Assembly: GCA_937967705.1 (NCBI GenBank)
Contig: CALCJG010000267.1
Location: 1 to 17,689 of the forward strand
DNA: 17,689 bases
Reading direction: 5' to 3'
DNA from: an uncultured Spirochaetia bacterium
GTDB lineage: Bacteria; Spirochaetota; UBA4802; JAGODF01
A program made the translations under genes and the position numbers. The notes under the pieces were generated by a model. That model saw only the letters and a program-made list of their open reading frames with translations, was not told the DNA's origin and made no database searches. The stretch's first letter is position 1. Every line of letters begins with the position of its first letter. Below are positions 13,994-17,689 of the stretch, one piece after another.

Positions 13994-14025
13994 CCGGGGG
14001 AGCGCTTCTTCCCGCGCTCCCCCGG
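13994..14025 (-). terminator. Strong GC-rich hairpin between the SCP2-like and tetR genes
   Basis: CCGGGGGAGCGC (13994-14005) and GCGCTCCCCCGG (14014-14025) form a perfect 12-bp stem around an 8-base loop. No T-tract follows on either strand, so it may be an intrinsic terminator of unusual form, an mRNA-stabilising end for the upstream operon, or a leader element of tetR. Confidence 0.55.
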
Positions 14026-14059
14026 AATAACGTCAGCCCGTATTGCTGTTTATAATGTT

Positions 14060-14836
14060 TCAGGTGAGCATGGCCTGAATGCGCTGCATGAAGTCGTTGA
14101 TCTGGGCCCCGTATTCCGGGGAGCCCTCGATGCTGACCTTTCCCTTGGCCACGCCCTCAACGAACTCCACGTCGCGCAGGAGGACCGCCAGGGCCCCGTC
14201 CACGCCGTGAAAGCGCATGTGAACGAAGGGCCGTTTGCGTTCGTAGACGCCCCGCCCCGCCTTGCTCTTGCCCCCTTTGACCCGCAGGTAGGCGGCAATC
14301 TCCTCGCCGTCCACGGTGATCTGATAGATCCGGTCCGGCTGTTTGGAGGTCCATTTCACCATGTCGGGATCCCCGCCCTTGTTGTACTGGCTGAGAGCCG
14401 TGGTGATCATGTAGAAGGCGAGCTTGACCTTCAGGCGTTTTTTGGCCGGGTCCTTGGGTCTGGCGTTGGGCATCATGATCTTGAGAGCCATCAGGAGCCC
14501 CAGCACCTTGACCAGGAGGCCGAACCTGGTAAGTCCCTTGATCCCCGGGATCACCGGCTTGCCCGCCAGCATGTCGTTCATCTTCTTCACGGAGCCGAAA
14601 GAGAAGGTGATGTCCGGGGCGGGGCAAATCCCCTGCTCCACGCGGAACTCCCCCTTGTCGAAGATCAGCCAGGCGCCCACCGGTCCCGCAGCGTCCCGGG
14701 CGATAAACTGGATCTTTGCCTCAACCTCTTTAAACTTTTCCTTCATCTTCGGATCGTCATTCAGGATGACCTTCATTACCGGGAAGACCGCCCGGGTGAA
14801 GAGTCTCGATGCGAGCAGTTCTCTTTCCGTCGCCAT
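14060..14836 (-). CDS. SCP2-like sterol/lipid-binding domain protein
   Basis: 258 residues. Residues about 35-115 have the SCP2 signature (WLIFDKGEFRVEQG, PAPDITFSFGSVKKMNDMLA, GKPVIPGIKGLTRFG), and the C-terminal section (about 200-258; VHMRFHGVDGALAVLLRD, VAKGKVSIEGSPEYG) has a similar feel and may be a second half-domain. There is no signal peptide; it is probably a cytoplasmic protein binding acyl chains or isoprenoid lipids. SCP2 domains hold a lipid in a hydrophobic tunnel. Its role next to a transketolase is unusual. The ATG at 14836 is preceded by GAGGTG and only one base separates it from the transketolase stop, so the two are translated together. Confidence 0.78.
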   Translation of the reverse strand: MATERELLASRLFTRAVFPVMKVILNDDPKMKEKFKEVEAKIQFIARDAAGPVGAWLIFDKGEFRVEQGICPAPDITFSFGSVKKMNDMLAGKPVIPGIKGLTRFGLLVKVLGLLMALKIMMPNARPKDPAKKRLKVKLAFYMITTALSQYNKGGDPDMVKWTSKQPDRIYQITVDGEEIAAYLRVKGGKSKAGRGVYERKRPFVHMRFHGVDGALAVLLRDVEFVEGVAKGKVSIEGSPEYGAQINDFMQRIQAMLT

Positions 14837-14837
14837 A

Positions 14838-15857
14838 TTACACCTCGTCTTCCCAGCTCTCGTCTTCCTCGAAGTCCCGGCCCATCACCTCGCGGACCTT
14901 GTCTACGATGCTGTCGGAGTCGAGCTTGTAGTGGCAGTAGAGGTCTTCCGGGTAGCCGACAACGCAATAACAGTCCGGGATGCCCACCTTCTCAAAGGCG
15001 CATCCCTTGCCGCTCTTAGCGATGACGTCCGCAACGGCGCTTCCCATGCCGCCGAAGATATTGTGGTCTTCCAGGGTGATGATGCGCCGCGTTTCGAGAA
15101 CGGCCTTCATGATTGCCTCCTCGTCTATGGGTTTGATGGTGTGCATGTTGAGAACCCGCACGGAGAGGCCGTCCTGCTCCTTGAGGGTCTGGGCCGCCTG
15201 GGACGCCTGCAGCACCGTGACCCCGCAGCAGATGAGGGTGATGTCGGTTCCCTCGGAAATGGTCACGGCCTTGCCGATCTGGAAGCCGTAGTTCTCGTCC
15301 GTGTAGTAGAGGGGTTCAAAACCGCGGCCGATGCGTATGTAGACCGGCCCGGGATGATCCACGCAGGCCCGTACGGCGCAGGCGGTCTCGATCCCGTCTA
15401 CCGGAACGATGACGGTCATGTTGGCCAGGGACCGCATGATGGCGATGTCCTCCGTGCAGTGATGAGTCGTTCCCGCCGCTCCGAAGGAGACGCCGCCATG
15501 GGTGGCGATCATCTTGACGTCCAGTTTCTGATAGCAGATGTCCGTCCGGACCTGTTCCAGGCCGCGCATCGCGGTAAAGGCCGCCATGGTGGACACGAAG
15601 GGCAGGAGGCCCGATTTGGCCAGCCCCGCGGCCACTCCGAACATGTTCTGCTCGGCTATTCCAACATTGAAAAAGCGCTCGGGAAACTTGTCCCCGAAAA
15701 CGCCGATCTTGGTCGATTTTGCAAGGTCCGCCGAGAGCCCAACGATATTGGGATGTTTATCGCCGAGCTCGCAGAGAACGGCGCCGTAGATTTCCGCCTG
15801 TGTCATGGTGTTGGCGTCGTAAACGGTCCAGGTGGTTCCAGTCACTTCCTTTGCCAT
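14838..15857 (-). CDS. Transketolase, C-terminal subunit (split enzyme)
   Basis: 339 residues covering the pyrimidine-binding and C-terminal domains of transketolase. The conserved Glu69 in FNVGIAEQN activates thiamine diphosphate. Also present are the aromatic THGGVSFGAAGTTHHCTEDI, PGPVYIRIGRG and the late LEDHNIFGGMGSAVADVIA. Paired with the N-terminal subunit it would move two-carbon ketol units between sugars or aldehydes, a thiamine-diphosphate- and Mg2+-dependent reaction in the cytoplasm. The last 13 residues (DFEEDESWEDEV) are strikingly acidic. GAGGAG precedes the start. It lies 44 bases after the N-subunit gene and one base before the SCP2-like gene. Whether it serves the pentose phosphate pathway or a dedicated pathway cannot be told from sequence; its neighbours favour the latter. 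Confidence 0.92.
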   Translation of the reverse strand: MAKEVTGTTWTVYDANTMTQAEIYGAVLCELGDKHPNIVGLSADLAKSTKIGVFGDKFPERFFNVGIAEQNMFGVAAGLAKSGLLPFVSTMAAFTAMRGLEQVRTDICYQKLDVKMIATHGGVSFGAAGTTHHCTEDIAIMRSLANMTVIVPVDGIETACAVRACVDHPGPVYIRIGRGFEPLYYTDENYGFQIGKAVTISEGTDITLICCGVTVLQASQAAQTLKEQDGLSVRVLNMHTIKPIDEEAIMKAVLETRRIITLEDHNIFGGMGSAVADVIAKSGKGCAFEKVGIPDCYCVVGYPEDLYCHYKLDSDSIVDKVREVMGRDFEEDESWEDEV

Positions 15858-15901
15858 AATAGTTCTCCTCTATTTCCTATCGCGGTAATCGTCAATTATT
15901 T

Positions 15902-16735
15902 TCAGTCCATACGGTCTACCGAGGCGTGGGCCTTCTTGGCCAGCTCGGAATCGATGCTGCCGTAATGCCACTTGACCTCGTCTTCCATGTAATCCACGCC
16001 CCGGCCCTTCTTGGTGTGGGCTATGACGACCACCGGTGCGGTCTTTTCCCCCTGGGCGAAATCTATGGCGTCCGCAAGCTCCCTGAAGCTGTGACCGTCG
16101 ATCTCTTTGACGATGAATCCGAAGGCCTTCCACTTGTCCGCGAAGGGCTCCACCGACATGACCTTCTCCGTGAGGCCGTCAATCATCAGCTTGTTGCGGT
16201 CCACAAAGGTGATCAGGTTGGTGACCTTGTAATGGGCCGCCGCCATGGCCGCCTCCCATACGCTTCCCTCGTTGCACTCCCCGTCCCCCAGTATGCAGTA
16301 GGTGAGCCATTCCTTCTTCTGCAGCCTGGCGCCGAGGGCTAGTCCCACCGCCATGGAGAGGCCGTGTCCCAAGGAACCCGTGGAGACGTCCACCCCCTTG
16401 ACCTTGAGGGAATCCAGATGCATTCCGAAGTTGGACATGAAGTGGTTGAAATCCTTGAGCTCGGCGCGGTCGAAATAGCCGCGATTCGCCAGAACCGGCG
16501 CGTAACCGGCCCCGCCGTGCCCCTTGGAGAGCACCACGCGGTCGCGCTCCTCCCAGCCCGGTCGGGTCGGGTCGATCTTCAGATATTTGAAATAGAGGAT
16601 GGTGAGTATCTCCACCATGCTCATCCCCCCGCCGATATGCGCACCCCCCGCCCAAACGGTGGTGTCGATGATGTCGTGTCTGATCCGGCGGGCTGTTTCC
16701 TTTAAGTCCTTGATTTCCTGATCGGTGATTGGCAT
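15902..16735 (-). CDS. Transketolase, N-terminal subunit (split enzyme)
   Basis: 277 residues forming the thiamine-diphosphate-binding half. The cofactor motif is GDGECNEG (150-157) through VDRNK (178-182), with Mg2+ ligands Asp151 and probably Asn180. Catalytic His residues appear as GAHIGGGMS (His33) and LSKGHG (His73), with STGSLGHGLSMAVGLAL (118-134). It has the normal length for a split subunit. AAGGAG lies before ATG 16735. The upstream neighbour is the aminotransferase, with 117 bases between them; this gap holds no clear promoter. On the minus strand the order is aminotransferase, this gene, C-subunit, SCP2. Confidence 0.93.
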   Translation of the reverse strand: MPITDQEIKDLKETARRIRHDIIDTTVWAGGAHIGGGMSMVEILTILYFKYLKIDPTRPGWEERDRVVLSKGHGGAGYAPVLANRGYFDRAELKDFNHFMSNFGMHLDSLKVKGVDVSTGSLGHGLSMAVGLALGARLQKKEWLTYCILGDGECNEGSVWEAAMAAAHYKVTNLITFVDRNKLMIDGLTEKVMSVEPFADKWKAFGFIVKEIDGHSFRELADAIDFAQGEKTAPVVVIAHTKKGRGVDYMEDEVKWHYGSIDSELAKKAHASVDRMD

Positions 16736-16852
16736 AACACTCTCCTTACAAAATATTCAGCGGCAAATTTCACCCCGCTTTCGGCATCCTCCCCGAGGGG
16801 AAGTCTGGAAACGCTGATCGCGTTCCCGTTACCCGGCAGCCAGGGAGGGTAA

Positions 16853-17653
16853 TCAGAAGGAATCTCCGTACTTTTTCCTGACGACCTTGAATGCGTCGTC
16901 GGCTATGTTCCAGGTCTGCTGCAGGTCCCGGTCCGTATGCGCCGTGGAGAGGAACCAGTTGTGATGGGACGTGAAGTAGGCGCCCCGTTTTGTGCATTCG
17001 GCGCACCAGTCCTGATGCAGCATCAGGCTGGGGTCGTTGGTGATGCGCAGATACGGCATCGACGGGACGCCGGTCACCTTGAGATCGTATCCGTGACCCT
17101 GGGCGATGCGGACAAGACCGTCAAGGAGCTTCCTGCCCCGTTCGAGCATGACCCTGGGGGCGTTGATCCGCTTCATCTCCCTGAGATTGGCCACCGCTGC
17201 AGCCATGGGGACTGCGGAGAACCAGTAGCTTCCGGTGTAGAAAACTTTTGAGGCGGCGCCCATGAGATCCCGCGTTCCCACCAGTGCCGATATGGGATGA
17301 CCGTTGGCCAGGGCCTTGCAGAAACAGATGAGGTCGCTCCGGTATCCGAAGTACTGGTCGGAACCCCGCATGTCGAGGCGGAACCCAGCGCGTATGTCGT
17401 CGGTGATGATGAGGATCCCTTCCCGCCGGCAGATCGCCTCGATCTTCTGCCAATAGCCCTCGGCGGGCAGTTCGTTGTCCGCAAAGGCGGGGTGGTGATA
17501 GGGTGATGTGATGAATCCCGCGATCTCTCCGCGGTTCTCCGCCGCCACGCGCTCGAAGCCCGCAACGTCGTTCCACGTCACCGTGAGAACGTTTTTCCTG
17601 TCGTCATCCGTTACGCCGTGATGACCGGCGGATTGCATCCACGGGGAGACTCC
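16853..17653 (-). CDS. Class III (GSAM-like) PLP aminotransferase, 5' end missing
   Basis: About 266 residues of the C-terminal two-thirds are present, open from the artificial contig end. The PLP-contacting Asp is in DDIRAGFR (the family form is DExxxGFR) and the Schiff-base Lys is in CKALANGHPISAL. The family-typical FYTGSYWFSAVPMAAA follows, which resembles the GS...N.....A. region of glutamate-1-semialdehyde aminomutase-like enzymes. It transfers or shifts an amino group; in this context the substrate could be an aminoketose or keto-sugar rather than glutamate semialdehyde, because no haem genes are nearby. An internal ATG at 17638 is not the true start: the frame runs on (codons GVSPW before it) until the adapter at 17654. 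It leads the minus-strand set with transketolase and SCP2-like genes. Confidence 0.87.
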   Translation of the reverse strand, partial: GVSPWMQSAGHHGVTDDDRKNVLTVTWNDVAGFERVAAENRGEIAGFITSPYHHPAFADNELPAEGYWQKIEAICRREGILIITDDIRAGFRLDMRGSDQYFGYRSDLICFCKALANGHPISALVGTRDLMGAASKVFYTGSYWFSAVPMAAAVANLREMKRINAPRVMLERGRKLLDGLVRIAQGHGYDLKVTGVPSMPYLRITNDPSLMLHQDWCAECTKRGAYFTSHHNWFLSTAHTDRDLQQTWNIADDAFKVVRKKYGDSF

Positions 17654-17689
17654 AGATCGGAAGAGCGTCGTGTAGGGAAAGAGTGTAGA
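17654..17689. other. Illumina adapter contamination (not genome)
   Basis: The last 36 bases begin AGATCGGAAGAGCGTCGTGT and match the reverse complement of the Illumina universal (P5/read 1) adapter throughout. They should be trimmed. They interrupt the aminotransferase gene and mark the end of the real contig. Confidence 0.97.

Noticed and set aside
14424..15965. Open frame of 513 codons on the plus strand opposite the SCP2-like and transketolase genes
   Set aside because: It spans two real minus-strand genes with clear motifs and ribosome-binding sites. It has no family pattern of its own.
1..17689. CRISPR arrays, tRNA genes, insertion sequences or prophage parts
   Set aside because: No regularly spaced repeats, cloverleaf-like sequences, transposase motifs or terminal inverted repeats were seen on either strand.

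Overview
The window is about 17.7 kb of moderately high-GC, gene-dense bacterial DNA. It holds 15 complete genes plus one gene cut at each end. A lipoprotein signal, a TonB C-terminal-type periplasmic protein and an outer-membrane beta-barrel protein indicate a diderm (Gram-negative) bacterium. A four-cluster ferredoxin and a molybdate/tungstate-sensor-like regulator fit an anaerobe. The two AraC regulators with seven-helix membrane domains recall Leptospira-like spirochaetes, Bacteroidota and related groups, but the taxon cannot be fixed from this sequence. No tRNA, rRNA, CRISPR array, insertion sequence or integrase was seen, and no gap between genes exceeds 300 bases.

Layout, left to right. 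(1) 1-2.0 kb: a lipoprotein gene fragment, divergent from a membrane-embedded AraC regulator, followed by a peptide deformylase. (2) 2.0-6.9 kb: a six-helix-type membrane protein on the minus strand; an aldehyde dehydrogenase with a C-terminal tail; an HTH plus periplasmic-binding-protein-like regulator; a convergent four-cluster ferredoxin; and a divergent methyltransferase. (3) 7.0-11.3 kb, all plus strand and tightly packed: a small HEYGH-motif membrane protein, an outer-membrane 'MetA-like' beta-barrel protein, a HAD phosphatase, a secreted TonB-C domain protein whose stop overlaps the start of a second membrane-embedded AraC regulator, and a V4R-domain protein. (4) 11.4-13.2 kb: a second methyltransferase, convergent with a metallo-beta-lactamase-fold hydrolase. 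(5) 13.2-17.65 kb, all minus strand: a class III aminotransferase (5' end missing), split transketolase N and C subunits, an SCP2-like lipid-binding protein, and then a TetR regulator that ends at a textbook terminator.

How the genes may work together. The aminotransferase-transketolase-SCP2 set looks like an operon, possibly making an amino-sugar- or aminoketose-derived compound; its product is unknown. The TonB-C/AraC pair is translationally coupled and could be a two-part envelope sensor. The HTH-PBP regulator beside a polyferredoxin suggests molybdenum- or tungsten-dependent redox chemistry, although no such enzyme is in view. Several genes have sigma70-like promoters placed so that transcription would begin at or within a few bases of the start codon, which suggests leaderless mRNAs.

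The last 36 bases (17654-17689) are Illumina adapter sequence, not genome. They are an assembly artefact, and the aminotransferase truncation coincides with them.
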